Below, one piece after another: positions 33,521 to 43,920 of a DNA stretch of 64,000 nt (the stretch's first letter is position 1; each line of letters starts with the position of its first letter). The notes under the pieces were generated by a model that was not told the DNA's origin, ran no database searches, and saw only the letters and a list, made by a program, of their open reading frames with translations. Origin of the DNA: Litoditis marina (lineage: Eukaryota > Nematoda > Chromadorea > Rhabditida > Rhabditidae); the NCBI GenBank assembly GCA_964036275.1, contig OZ038434.1, positions 37,285,279 through 37,349,278 on the forward strand, in the 5' to 3' direction. Both the position numbers and the translations under genes were made by a program.

Positions 33521-35869
33521 TCACGTCACTGCATCTAATAATCTAGTAAACAATTGCAAGTCAATTGCATACTTACTTGTAATAAATGGTTTATCAGCAA
33601 TTACTTTATAGAAGCGTCTAAGAATCAACATTTTAGGCCAACCATTTTTAAAATAAAAACTAGCAAGCTGTTTTGCTCTTGCTAAGAAATCTTCATAGTC
33701 TGAACAAGCACGTGTTATTCGTATTATTTCGCCAGTAATTGTATTCAAACCAATTCTACTATCGATATTCGAAAAGTAGTTTGGATATCTTATAACGTCA
33801 AACTTGAAGAGATCAGTTTTATTAAATAGAGATACTTTAATCTGGGGAATTGTCACAGTGATATCCAAATCGAGAAACTCGCAATTTGTTTTCAAATCCG
33901 CTGTTGCTTCTAAACTCAATGAAGAGTCATAGATTTGAGCTAAATCTGCTTTGAAATTATCGGATACATCGGAAATATGTAACAGATCATCGATATATCG
34001 ATATGTATAATTGTACTTTCGTGCGAAATGTTGCCCTCGTGTTTCTAAAACTGATTTGATAAACTTGTACTCCATGTAGCTAAGAGTCAGGTCGGCTATT
34101 TGTGGTGAGCAGCTGGCACCTTGTGGAATACCACATCTTTGTCTATAAACCTTGTTACCGTATACAGCAACACTATTTTCTAGAAGTGACTCAAGTAAAT
34201 AACAAACTTCTTGAAAAGTGAAAAATGAACCAGTACCATTATTAGATACGCTGTAACTACAATGGTTACCTTGTACACGTATATAGTTTTGATTTTTGAA
34301 ACAAACACTAAGGAGCTGAAACATATTCAGCTTTATCACGCTATGTGGTAAATTAGTAAATAAACTAGCGAAATCAGCAGAATAAATACGTGTACTATTA
34401 CTGGTACGCAAGGGAGTCACGTCATCCACCACTCGTGAACTGTTGTTTACAGCCCAGTAGTGACGAACTCCGGTTCTCTCGTGTATAACATTGCAATAGT
34501 TAATAAAATGTTTTTGTACATGAGCCAAAATTACTTGCAAATTGGTGCAAAGAGGTTTCAACGGACTAGTTTTAGCACCAGTAATGAAACGAAACTTCAT
34601 GATAGCTTTATGCATTTTTGGTATACCATACATCTTAGGAATTGAAGGGTCTTGCACTTTTTTGAAGTTCAAGCCTTCAATAAACTTAGAATGTTTAATG
34701 ATTACATCATCAACAGTATGATTGGAAACTTCATAAGTGGAAAACTGCGAAACACTGCTTCTTTCAATTTCTACATTCATCATTCGTACGTATAACTTTT
34801 TACAAGTAAATGCATAGTTAGTCGCTGCTTTATCGACACAAGTTATAATGAAATGCTCTTGTAACTTTGTGATATCATTCAAATCACGAGTATTCAAAAT
34901 ATAAGAATTGTCCAAATCAGGATCAAGAGTATGCAATCGGTTAGATACCGTATTACAAACATTTTGCATTAGAATATCTTGGAACGTATCTACAACCTGT
35001 TTGTTAGGTTTATAGCATTTACGAACTGTTCCAATAACTGATTGAACCGCTTTTTGACAAGCTTGAATAATCGATGCTGAGTCTGGTGGTTCTTGACACC
35101 TGAATTTCGTACCACATGTTAGCAAATTGCGTAAATGTGAATTTTTGATGAAAGTTAGATCACCGGTACAGATGTGACCGTGATTAGGATCAATATAAGC
35201 AGAAAACTTGTCACAGATACATTTATAACTGTCAGAAACCAGATAATCAATATGATTGCGATCCAACCTTTTGAGGAACGTGTTATAATTGAACACCTTA
35301 AGTGATAATGGAGGATTGTACGTGAAGATCACCCGAATTTTTGGATTAGGCATTCCACTGATTTCAGAAAGATAGTTGTGAACAACACCCTTATTGAAAA
35401 GGCTAGGTAAATGAAGATGCTCCATACTTTTAGACATGAAAGGAATAGTGACACTAGCAACAATAGTATCTTGAGACTTAGTTCGTTTCGTTTTCCAGTA
35501 ATGATTGCAGATACAAGTATAAAGTTTGTACCTGAATTCAAATTTTTTGGAAAGAAATTCACCTGCAAAAGCATACTGGAGGAGCAAATCTTTCTCATGT
35601 TTAGAGAGAGTTCTTGAAAACAGATAAAGTTCTCTATCTTGCATGATCTGAACACTATTCAACAACTGATCAATATCTCTTTGAGGAGATCTAGAAGTTT
35701 TAGATCGTCGCTTCTTTCCATGACTTTTACGATGTGTTGGAAAAGGCATGACAAAAAAGGGATGGTCAGGTTTAATAAGTGGATTAGGAGTGTTGGAAAT
35801 GTTTCCAAAACCTTTAATTTGATCATTGAAACCAAATGGATAACTTGATGAAAGGATTTTAATCCACAT
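33521..35869 (-). CDS. PLE1 reverse transcriptase (C-terminal main part of the polyprotein)
   Basis: 782 codons. The first residues (WIKILSSSYPFGFND) are the usual end of a Penelope GIY-YIG domain, showing that this frame was once continuous with the endonuclease frame at 38582-38076. A basic region (KKRRSKTSRS) follows. The segment HGHICTGDL...LLTCGTKF (about 230-255) precedes the RT. RT motifs: A, SADFASLFTNLP (about 498-508); B, GIPQGASCSPQIADL (about 580-594); C, YRYIDDLL (about 623-630); then EFLDLDITV and the thumb. The catalytic Asp residues are present. RT would copy the element RNA at a nicked target. The frame is uninterrupted; separation from its endonuclease by PLE2 is the defect. 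Confidence 0.85.
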   Translation of the reverse strand: MWIKILSSSYPFGFNDQIKGFGNISNTPNPLIKPDHPFFVMPFPTHRKSHGKKRRSKTSRSPQRDIDQLLNSVQIMQDRELYLFSRTLSKHEKDLLLQYAFAGEFLSKKFEFRYKLYTCICNHYWKTKRTKSQDTIVASVTIPFMSKSMEHLHLPSLFNKGVVHNYLSEISGMPNPKIRVIFTYNPPLSLKVFNYNTFLKRLDRNHIDYLVSDSYKCICDKFSAYIDPNHGHICTGDLTFIKNSHLRNLLTCGTKFRCQEPPDSASIIQACQKAVQSVIGTVRKCYKPNKQVVDTFQDILMQNVCNTVSNRLHTLDPDLDNSYILNTRDLNDITKLQEHFIITCVDKAATNYAFTCKKLYVRMMNVEIERSSVSQFSTYEVSNHTVDDVIIKHSKFIEGLNFKKVQDPSIPKMYGIPKMHKAIMKFRFITGAKTSPLKPLCTNLQVILAHVQKHFINYCNVIHERTGVRHYWAVNNSSRVVDDVTPLRTSNSTRIYSADFASLFTNLPHSVIKLNMFQLLSVCFKNQNYIRVQGNHCSYSVSNNGTGSFFTFQEVCYLLESLLENSVAVYGNKVYRQRCGIPQGASCSPQIADLTLSYMEYKFIKSVLETRGQHFARKYNYTYRYIDDLLHISDVSDNFKADLAQIYDSSLSLEATADLKTNCEFLDLDITVTIPQIKVSLFNKTDLFKFDVIRYPNYFSNIDSRIGLNTITGEIIRITRACSDYEDFLARAKQLASFYFKNGWPKMLILRRFYKVIADKPFITSKYAIDLQLFTRLLDAVT

Positions 35870-35925
35870 TTTAGATTATCACTGGTGATCCAGAACTATT
35901 TAAAAATACTCCAATATTCGAACTC

Positions 35926-37539
35926 TTGAATAAAGGAACAAAATTCAGACTCCCTAACCATATAGATATTAGTACTATTGAAGATACTCTGATAAATCAA
36001 TGTCTCACACTTGTACATAAAGTTAATGATAAAACTAAAGCTAATGAACCTCAAATACCTGGTGAAATGATAACCACATTACATAACAAACTCATTGAGA
36101 TAATAAAAACTAAAACTAAATTAAATCAACATCAGAAAGAATCACAATATTGGAATAATCAATTGAATAAAATACATGAACAATTTATCATTACAGTTAC
36201 AGATAAAGCAACATCTAATTACTCATTCACATGCAAAAAATTATATGTAAAACTACTCAATGAAGAAATGGGATATCTTAACAATTCACTTAATAATAAA
36301 ACATTTACCAAATACTTCTTAGAAAAGGAAACAGATATTATAGATAGACATACAAGTACTAACACTAACTGGAGATTGAAAAACAACACCCTCACCCAAA
36401 TTCCTAAAATTTATGGAATACCTAAATTACATAAATACCCCATTAAATGTAGATTTATAACTGGTGCTAAAACAAGCAGTTTAAGGGAAATGTCTATACA
36501 ATTTCAAAAAATTTTAAAACACATCAAACAACATTTCCGTAGATACTGTAATGTGATTGAAAATCGTAATAATATCAAACTATTTTGGTCTATAGATAGT
36601 AGCCTACATATCATTAATGATATAAGAGACATGCAAATTAATACACATAAATTATATACTGCTGATTTTTCTAGTCTATTCACTAGCCTCCCCCATAAAA
36701 TTGTAAAAGAAGAACTATCTTTTATTATTGATCTCTGCTTTAAAAATACCAATTCAGGTAAATCTTATATTGTTATAAATAATAATAAATCATACTATAG
36801 TAATGAAATGGCAAACCAAAAAGCTGCTCGTAGCTACACTAAAAATGATATCAAATTGATGCTCAACTATATACTTAATAATAGTTTTACTAAATACGGT
36901 AATCAGATTTATAAACAAGTTGCCGGTATACCCCAAGGTAATAATGCCTCCCCCTTAATTGCTGATCTGACACTCTGTGCTATGGAATATAAATATGCAA
37001 TTAAACATCAACAGAAATTTAAAACTTATAATAATAGAACTTACAGATATATGGACGACCTCTTACAAATTTATAAGCCCAGAGATGAATATGATATAAC
37101 ATCTACATTTAAAGAAATATATGATGAAGCTCTAAATTTAGAACGCACTAATACCACTGATAATGAAGCAAACTTTCTAGATATTACCATAAAAACTGAC
37201 AAAGTAAATAAAGAGATAGTTACTAGATTATATAACAAGACGGATGACTATAACTTCAGAATTAGAAGATACCCACATTTCAATTCCAACATCCCTACCA
37301 GCCTAGGTCTCAACACTGTTAAAGGAGAAGTCATTCGCTTTAGCAGATGCTGTAGTAAATTCGCAGACTTCAAAAATAGAATAGAAGCACTTATTAGAGA
37401 TTTTAAAATCAACGAATTTCCAACCATCATAATTTGTAACCGAATTATAAGAGTAATCAACGCAAGTCATATAATATGTAATAAGTATGACAAAAATAAA
37501 CTATCCAACTTCATGTCAGTAATTAAAAACTATACTTGA
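35926..37539 (+). CDS. PLE2 reverse transcriptase, 5'-truncated
   Basis: 537 codons from the first ATG; the same frame is open a little further upstream to about 35888. Motifs: A, TADFSSLFTSLP (about 245-256); B, AGIPQGNNASPLIADLTL (about 333-350); C, YRYMDDLL (about 373-380), followed by NFLDITIKT and the thumb KGEVIRFSRCC. RT motifs are complete and uninterrupted, but there is no GIY-YIG region. About half the residues in the conserved blocks match PLE1. Lys-, Asn- and Ile-rich composition reflects AT-rich codons. Confidence 0.85.
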   Translation: MNKGTKFRLPNHIDISTIEDTLINQCLTLVHKVNDKTKANEPQIPGEMITTLHNKLIEIIKTKTKLNQHQKESQYWNNQLNKIHEQFIITVTDKATSNYSFTCKKLYVKLLNEEMGYLNNSLNNKTFTKYFLEKETDIIDRHTSTNTNWRLKNNTLTQIPKIYGIPKLHKYPIKCRFITGAKTSSLREMSIQFQKILKHIKQHFRRYCNVIENRNNIKLFWSIDSSLHIINDIRDMQINTHKLYTADFSSLFTSLPHKIVKEELSFIIDLCFKNTNSGKSYIVINNNKSYYSNEMANQKAARSYTKNDIKLMLNYILNNSFTKYGNQIYKQVAGIPQGNNASPLIADLTLCAMEYKYAIKHQQKFKTYNNRTYRYMDDLLQIYKPRDEYDITSTFKEIYDEALNLERTNTTDNEANFLDITIKTDKVNKEIVTRLYNKTDDYNFRIRRYPHFNSNIPTSLGLNTVKGEVIRFSRCCSKFADFKNRIEALIRDFKINEFPTIIICNRIIRVINASHIICNKYDKNKLSNFMSVIKNYT

Positions 37540-37875
37540 TAATAGAAAATAAGATCCCCCATATAATAACATTATTTCCATGGTAGAATGCGTTTTTATC
37601 TTGCCATACGCTTGCTACGGTAAAACAATAATAGATCAAATCTTCTCCACTTGGCGGGAAATAATAATGATAACACTATATAAGAGGACACCTCTCCGAT
37701 CCATATCACTCAACACACTATATTATAGCCAGTACTATCGTCAGTATGCTACACAGATACAAGGTAATTTTTCATATTTGTAAGTAGATACTTTTGATTC
37801 TTAGTTAAAAATATATAGAATTTTGCAAATAACTTGAAAAAGGAAAATTTTAGTTAGTTAATTCTTTATATATCC

Positions 37876-37952
37876 GGTCAGCGGCTTATCTCCTGATGAG
37901 GCCTCGACCGCTGACCAAAGACATCGTAGAGGACCAGAGGCCGAAACGATGT
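37876..37952 (+). ncRNA. Permuted hammerhead-like ribozyme, PLE2
   Basis: 5' to 3': GGTCAGCGG (37876-37884), TCTC (helix I), CTGATGA (37893-37899), GGCCTC (helix II), CCGCTGACC (37908-37916, pairs GGTCAGCGG), ACATCG (helix III, 37921-37926), TA, GAGG (helix I, 37929-37932), GAGGCC (helix II, 37937-37942), GAAA (37943-37946), CGATGT (helix III). The hammerhead invariants CUGAUGA, GAAA and NUH are present. Predicted cleavage after A37928. Located 340 nt beyond the RT stop. Confidence 0.65.
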
Positions 37953-38075
37953 ATTACTTAGTAATCTTTTTATTAATATTATAGATAGTATTATTCTAAC
38001 CATAATACTCATTTATACTCATTTATTCTCATGTATAACATTTCAAGTCATCTTATCTTATACTTTATACTTATT

Positions 38076-38582
38076 TTATATAATCTCTTTATCGTGTAAA
38101 TGTATCTTAGTTTGTTTATCAAAAGCACCCTGAACTGAATCGAGAATGTCAATCGATATGTTATTTGGGTTGTGACCGCTTTCGAAAAAGTGGCTGGAAA
38201 GATAAGTGTTTATGGATTTCTTAGTGAAAGAATACAAATGTTGACTAATACGACCTCTGAGTTTCTGTTTGGTTTCGCCCACGTATTGGTATTTACACGT
38301 GTTACACGTAATACAATAAATCACATTTTTAGTCTCACAGTTGGCTTGGCTCGGTTTATTTGTAACAATGAAATTCTGAGTTGTGGTACATAGTACCCTG
38401 GAGCTAAAGTTCATAATTTTACAAATACGGCAATTACCCCTATGACACCTACTACCTTTTTGATCTGAGAAATGGGAGGGTGTGACTAAGTAGTTTCTAT
38501 CGCATTTTTCAACGTAACTATACCAAGTAGATTGAACTGCGTTACTGTTTGTGTTCGGGGTGGTAGTAGGCTCTGACTCCAT
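38076..38582 (-). CDS. PLE1 GIY-YIG endonuclease (N-terminal part of the polyprotein)
   Basis: 168 codons. An in-frame TAG five codons before the ATG supports this start. A Cys-rich stretch, CHRGNCRIC (about 46-54), is followed by NVIYCITCNTC then YQYVGETKQKLRGRISQH, the GIY-YIG core with its second Tyr-Val-Gly and the conserved Arg residues and His. The frame ends in HDKEII at the PLE2 junction, where the next residues of the domain (WIK...PFGFND) lie across the insertion at 35869. The enzyme would nick target DNA for priming. An endonuclease upstream of RT is the permuted order reported for Naiad/Chlamys-type Penelope-like elements. Confidence 0.85.
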   Translation of the reverse strand: MESEPTTTPNTNSNAVQSTWYSYVEKCDRNYLVTPSHFSDQKGSRCHRGNCRICKIMNFSSRVLCTTTQNFIVTNKPSQANCETKNVIYCITCNTCKYQYVGETKQKLRGRISQHLYSFTKKSINTYLSSHFFESGHNPNNISIDILDSVQGAFDKQTKIHLHDKEII

Positions 38583-38599
38583 GAGGACGCTGGCCTAGA

Positions 38600-40211
38600 C
38601 ATCCTCAATTGTGTGAGTTGTTATGAGAAACGTTTTTGTTTCTCCGGTACGGGCACCGATCAGTATCAGAGAGCACTACTAGTAGACAACTACACGTGGA
38701 ACGGGGTTGCCCGCCTACATAGCACGATCTCTCACAGTAATGAAAAGTTCAACGTGGAATTCCATCAGTAACATTACTAAGTAACTACTAAGGAAACATG
38801 TGATAGGGAAATGAAGGATATAAAATTAATGTTAAGTAAATCCACTGGACAGTAGTTTAGAACTTTGACACTTAAACTATAAAAAGCAGGGTTGATAAAA
38901 ACATATATTGCATTTATATGTCCTACAATATAGATTATAGAAACGGGAGAAATTAAAGAGGAGCTAGGAAATTATAGTATTAAGATACACTCCAGAAGCT
39001 GAGAAACATACAATAACGTATAATGTGTTAAGGGATCCAAGTATGAATTAGAATTACACAAATAGAAATATGTTGATATGTTATTTTACGTAATACAATT
39101 TGTTTAAGAAACTTGGGGCAAACGAGGAGGGGGTATGCAAAATAGGCGTATATTAAGGTAGTAGGAGTATTCATTTATAACCAATAACCGAACCAATGAG
39201 ACCATGTTTATTAAACGAATGTTACATGTGTTACAGTTTGTATGTGATCTTAGTCCCATTAGTCGAGACACCGAAGTGTCCTCCCAAACTGTAACACAAT
39301 TGAACGAATATATTAGAACGTATAAGTGAAATAGTAAGAAACTTAATGATAAAATAGTACCATAGATGTATAGGAACTTAGTCCTATTAGACGAGTAAAC
39401 ATAGAAGAACTCCCGCGACTCATAAGAGACGCGTATAGGCTCTTAGGCCCATTAATCGAGATCAAACTACATTTACTCCCATCAGATACTACATGAGAAA
39501 TTATGATAGAGAATGAATCACTCAATATTGTGTGATTGGTAATTTTACAATTGACGTGAGCTCTACAAAATGGAGACGATAGCGGGTGTATTTGTCCAAA
39601 ACTTACAAAAGCCGATAAATAAAACACTGGGTTGATTTTAATTAATGAATATTACATGTGTTACAGTTTGTATGCGATCTTAGTCCCATTAGTCGAGACA
39701 CCGAAGTGTCCTCCCAAACTGTAACACAATTGAACGAATATATTAGAATGTATAAGTGAAATAGTAAGAAACTTAATGATAAAATAGTACCATAGATGTA
39801 TAGGAACTTAGTCCTATTAGACGAGTAAACATAGAAGAACTCCCGCGACTCATAAGAGACGCGTATAGGCTCTTAGGCCCATTAATCGAGATCAAACTAC
39901 ATTTACTCCCATCAGATACTACATGAGAAACTATATAAGAAAATTAACCACTTAGTACTGGGTAGTTATTAAGTCAATACAATAGTAAGACAGAACCACG
40001 ACAATCAAGTTTCAATTAGATAAGGTGTAGCCCTAATACTTACTGAATATAATAAATTAGATAATTTAGTTCATGATGTTGAAAAGGCGATAGAAAGGGA
40101 TTAGCCAAATAGAACTAAGGAAAAGAAAATAAATAGGTAAACGGATGAGTTTCTAAGTTTAACGGCGAGTGAGTGTGAACTACACAATCAGCACGTATAC
40201 TTAGACAAAAC
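38600..40211 (-). repeat. PLE1 leader with two ~285-bp direct repeats
   Basis: 39216-39500 and 39646-39930 are near-identical with a period of 430 bp. Each contains GTTACAGTTTG and, about 50 bases later, CAAACTGTAAC (a hairpin), enclosing a smaller hairpin GACAC-CGAA-GTGTC. No reading frame is shared by both. The position, 5' of the endonuclease start, suggests a transcribed leader or promoter region. Confidence 0.65.
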
Positions 40212-40428
40212 ATTAAATTATAAGAAAACTAGGAAGTTGAAACTACTATACAAAACCACGTTGCTCGTGTAAACAAGCTCAACTAACAGGTGATATCAGG
40301 CTACTTTAGTAATTTATAAAAGAAAAAAGTCCAAAGGAGAGAGGAATGAAAGAGGGAAGAGAGTGAGAGATAAATTTATTTGCACTGTGCAAATTCCTAG
40401 ATTGTCTATTACAAACATTAGTTACCTT

Positions 40429-40492
40429 GACATTTCGGGCAATTACCGATCCATATGTCAAACAGGATGCCCTCATCAGTAGATGACCTGTT
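40429..40492 (-). ncRNA. Permuted hammerhead-like ribozyme, PLE1 truncated copy
   Basis: Second copy of the motif at 33288-33351, offset by 7141 bp; the ribozyme-core bases look identical. It lies in the upstream pseudo-LTR, as expected if ribozymes define both ends of the element's RNA. Confidence 0.6.
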
Positions 40493-40661
40493 ATAGTTAA
40501 CCTAGTGAGATTATTTCAAGAAATTGAGTTAGAAGATGTAAAAAGAGTCCATTTACACTTACACAAGAGCAGAATGATGACCAGTGAGTCAGCTGAGTGC
40601 AAGAGGAGGGTCAGAAAATGGACAGACAATTATTGATCGAACTGTTCGCTGGATCAAAAGT

Positions 40662-42050
40662 TCACGTCACTGCATCTAATAATCTAGTAAACAATTGCAA
40701 GTCAATTGCATACTTACTTGTAATAAATGGTTTATCAGCAATTACTTTATAGAAGCGTCTAAGAATCAACATTTTAGGCCAACCATTTTTAAAATAAAAA
40801 CTAGCAAGCTGTTTTGCTCTTGCTAAGAAATCTTCATAGTCTGAACAAGCACGTGTTATTCGTATTATTTCGCCAGTAATTGTATTCAAACCAATTCTAC
40901 TATCGATATTCGAAAAGTAGTTTGGATATCTTATAACGTCAAACTTGAAGAGATCAGTTTTATTAAATAGAGATACTTTAATCTGGGGAATTGTCACAGT
41001 GATATCCAAATCGAGAAACTCGCAATTTGTTTTCAAATCCGCTGTTGCTTCTAAACTCAATGAAGAGTCATAGATTTGAGCTAAATCTGCTTTGAAATTA
41101 TCGGATACATCGGAAATATGTAACAGATCATCGATATATCGATATGTATAATTGTACTTTCGTGCGAAATGTTGCCCTCGTGTTTCTAAAACTGATTTGA
41201 TAAACTTGTACTCCATGTAGCTAAGAGTCAGGTCGGCTATTTGTGGTGAGCAGCTGGCACCTTGTGGAATACCACATCTTTGTCTATAAACCTTGTTACC
41301 GTATACAGCAACACTATTTTCTAGAAGTGACTCAAGTAAATAACAAACTTCCTGAAAAGTGAAAAATGAACCAGTACCATTATTAGATACGCTGTAACTA
41401 CAATGGTTACCTTGTACACGTATATAGTTTTGATTTTTGAAACAAACACTAAGGAGCTGATAGAGGGCATACCGATAGCGCCTTTTGTCGGCATAGAGCC
41501 CTTGCAATATCTTAATTGCCGAAGGATTATCCGAACCTTTTCTGGGAACTCTTTTGAGCGCTCTAGCGGCATCTCCCTCACATGCTTCTAGGAGCATTGT
41601 TAGTTTTTCGATGTCCGCGTACTCTTTTTGATGCACTACTGCCGAAAACAGATCCCAGAACCCGTCCCATTCACTAATTTGACCATCAAATTCGGGAATT
41701 TTCATCTCTCTGTTCAAAGAGAGTTTGTTACACAGGCTGGCGAGCACTGACACCTCAGGCGCTATGTCTTCATCATCATCGTCGTCGTCGTCGTCGTCGA
41801 CTTCGTTGTCCAAACGAATGATAGATGTCTGAACACGAATTTCACGTGCCCTTTTTTCCAAAACTATCTTAGCGTCATTCGAAGAATTGATGATCTCATC
41901 AAACTTTTTGTCAACCAGATATTTCTCTAAATTATTCTTGGCTAACCCTCCCAGAGTAGCATCAAATGCCTTGATGTCCTCTACTTTGACGCTGACCTCT
42001 GCTAAGAAGTTTTCGACCGCTTCGATTTTCTTGTCTAGAGAGCGTGCCAA
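40662..42050 (-). pseudogene. Chimeric frame: BEL/Pao gag fused to the end of PLE1 RT
   Basis: The first ~196 residues are a BEL/Pao gag: coiled-coil-like N-terminus, an acidic run of nine Asp, then IPEFDGQISEWDGFWDLFSA and EKLTMLLEACEGDAARAL, the signature of the retrotransposon gag domain found in these elements. The frame then passes into PLE1 RT at QLLSVCFKNQ, including motifs B and C, and stops at 40662. The fusion is produced by insertion of the 5'-truncated PLE1 copy in frame. It lacks RT motif A and is not expected to work. Confidence 0.8.
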
Positions 42051-42260
42051 TTTCCAAGACTCGATCGTTCTCTGTTCAAAAGGTGCTTTATAGCATCTTC
42101 ATCTGTAGGAAAATCGAATTTCCTGTCATACGGCTCACATTCCGTAGTCAAAGCTTGTAGATCTTTTATAAGCTTCGTACCCTTAGTACGGGAGTACCTT
42201 AGTGTCGGATCTGGCCGAGCCATGCCACCTCTGGCTGAATCCGATACTCTCTCCTTATGT
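42051..42260 (-). pseudogene. Upstream part of BEL gag, in another frame
   Basis: The minus-strand frame above 42050 reads TKLIKDLQALTTECEPYDRK and DFPTDEDAIKHLL, plausible gag N-terminal sequence, but ends in a different phase from the gag frame at 42050. A frameshift near 42080 is likely. No LTR was identified upstream. Confidence 0.4.
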
Positions 42261-42399
42261 AAAGAACACAACTGTAAGCGTGAAAAATAGGGATAACTCT
42301 TCTTACCACCTTGCAGAGCGAATGAGATAGCAAGTGGCGTGACAGCTCCTGTACAATCTGCTATTACACATTGCATTAGCGCCATCCATTAGCACGTTC

Positions 42400-42990
42400 A
42401 CACGTTATCTGTATGTAGATCTGTCGCATGCCAAGCTCTCTCAAAACATGAGCAAGCAAATGCATTTTTTCGTACAGCGAGAAAAAATGACTGAACCTGT
42501 GGGGACCGTTAATCGTAGAAGTTTGGCCAAAAATCTAGAAAAAACTCCCTACTACCCTTTACCGAGGGTGATTTTGAGAATACTTCATTAACGTATTAAC
42601 TCATTGCTGTGTTGCCCAGGGCTCTCTGCAACTTCCAGCACCGATTGATCGATCGAACGAAAATATAGCCATAGATTCGTTGGTGGTTTTACAATTACCT
42701 TACTGCAATTACGTAGCAATGTAATGCGTTTCGAAACCTTGAGTCTGCCTCACAGTACAAAATTCTACATAAAATCTAATGGTACGTCCACCGGCTCTCA
42801 TGAGAAGTTTCACTGTTTGTATCTATCTATGTAATGTCTGTGTACTCGTCTCTAGTACCGTACTGAACCGTGCCACGCGACCGCGCGTAACGTGAACCGA
42901 CCGATAACGAAAACCAAATGTTTTGCATACCGTGGTGAGGTAGCGAATTCGTATCACCAAAAGTCAACTCTAACTTTTCGTTTTTGCCGA
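42400..42990. other. No gene recognised
   Basis: Possible remains of a BEL leader or LTR, but no matching second LTR exists in the window. No reading frame or RNA feature is supported. Confidence 0.35.
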
Positions 42991-42994
42991 TGCA

Positions 42995-43460
42995 CCATGT
43001 CGTTTCGGGGGGTTATAATCCCACGCTACGCTCTAACAGCTGGTACCGGCCACTGTGTGTATGACCTATACACAGCGCCGTAACTCATTGTCTCTTTTTA
43101 AGTTACAACAGAACACTTCCTTCAATAAGGATTCATGATCTTCCAAAGACAACCAACACACAAGTACAATAATACACACAATAGAAACAATAGAAAACTA
43201 CGCACCTCTCGTGCGGCTAACAAAGGCTGGACTGTTCCTTTCAAGACCGCCCCCTCGGCGTTTAACAATAACAAAATGAAACTATCGCTTTCGCGACAAG
43301 TGGGTGCCGAATTTATAAATTTCTGTCTCGTCCGAAATGCAAGCAAAAAAATCGTAGCAGGGCGCAAACCATTGCGCTATCAGAACACTTCGCCGTGAGC
43401 TTTGGAACCGAAGAAATATGTGTGTACACATCGGAAAGTGAGATATACAGTACCCTGTCG
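42995..43460 (-). repeat. Repeat containing the empty TRIM site and a tRNA-like A box
   Basis: 42995-43300 is a relative of 30590-30823 plus 32081-32160 without the TRIM. 43359-43382 carries a reverse A-box-like GCGCAAACCATTGCGCTA, and 43430-43480 the CGGAAAGTGAGATATACAGTACC leader of the SINE-like repeats, so this region mixes two repeat families. Confidence 0.55.
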
Positions 43461-43920
43461 TCTTCCCGTTGGCGACGACTATAACACATTCGTGAGTTGA
43501 GACACGGTGTACGTTGCTCTTCCATTATGTTAGTCGCGAACAAACGTTCTATTCTATTCTATCATTCGAATTCCATTGAATCCACGTCAAACCTAGTGAA
43601 TTACGGTGACACTTAACTTTTACCAATACTTAAAAATCGAACGACTACCAAAGTAATTCAGGTGAAAAATGTATTATGCCGGAGTTGACGAATAGAACAC
43701 TACAAAATCCAGATCGAATGAATGAAAACAACGGAAAACGAGAAATAATGTTGATTTTTTCCCTTGATATTTTTATCATAATATTGATGCAATTGAAATT
43801 TCACAGATGAGATGAATGATGATCAGAGAGGAAAAGATACACTTGTACAGGTGAAAGATTAAGACAAGTACACTGTAGGAGTACTAATGTACTGTAGGAG
43901 TACTAATATACTGTAGATCT

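Larger units (their letters stand above)
35875..38078 (+). mobile_element. PLE2: 5'-truncated Penelope-like element nested in PLE1
   Basis: On the plus strand: coding homology begins at about 35890 (TGDPELFKNTPIFELL, aligning with TGDLTFIKNSHLRNLL of PLE1), so the 5' part including any endonuclease is absent. Then RT to 37539, a 3' UTR and a ribozyme-like motif at 37876-37952, and an AT-rich 3' end at about 38075. It interrupts PLE1 between codons for EII (38078) and WIK (35866). Base composition is much more AT-rich than PLE1, so it is a separate lineage. Confidence 0.75.
33069..42000 (-). mobile_element. PLE1: Penelope-like element with tandem pseudo-LTR layout, inserted in a BEL gag
   Basis: In transcription order (minus): a 5'-truncated copy at 41462-40212 (3' part of RT, ribozyme-like motif, 3' end). 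Then the longer copy from about 40211: leader with two ~285-bp repeats, GIY-YIG frame 38582-38076, nested PLE2 at about 35875-38078, RT frame 35869-33521, ribozyme-like motif and 3' end at 33069. The 3' parts 33069-34321 and 40212-41462 are nearly identical. A truncated copy followed by a full one is the known Penelope-like arrangement that makes pseudo-LTRs. BEL gag sequence lies on both outer sides (about 41463-42050 and 33068-32737). The range end includes some gag. Confidence 0.75.

Noticed and set aside
37876..37952. Canonical type I or III hammerhead
   Set aside because: Sequence after GAAA does not pair with downstream sequence as a canonical helix III; only the permuted pairing with the upstream ACATCG strand gives all three helices.
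39216..39930. CRISPR-like or tandem array
   Set aside because: Only two copies, 430 bp apart, in a eukaryotic retroelement leader.
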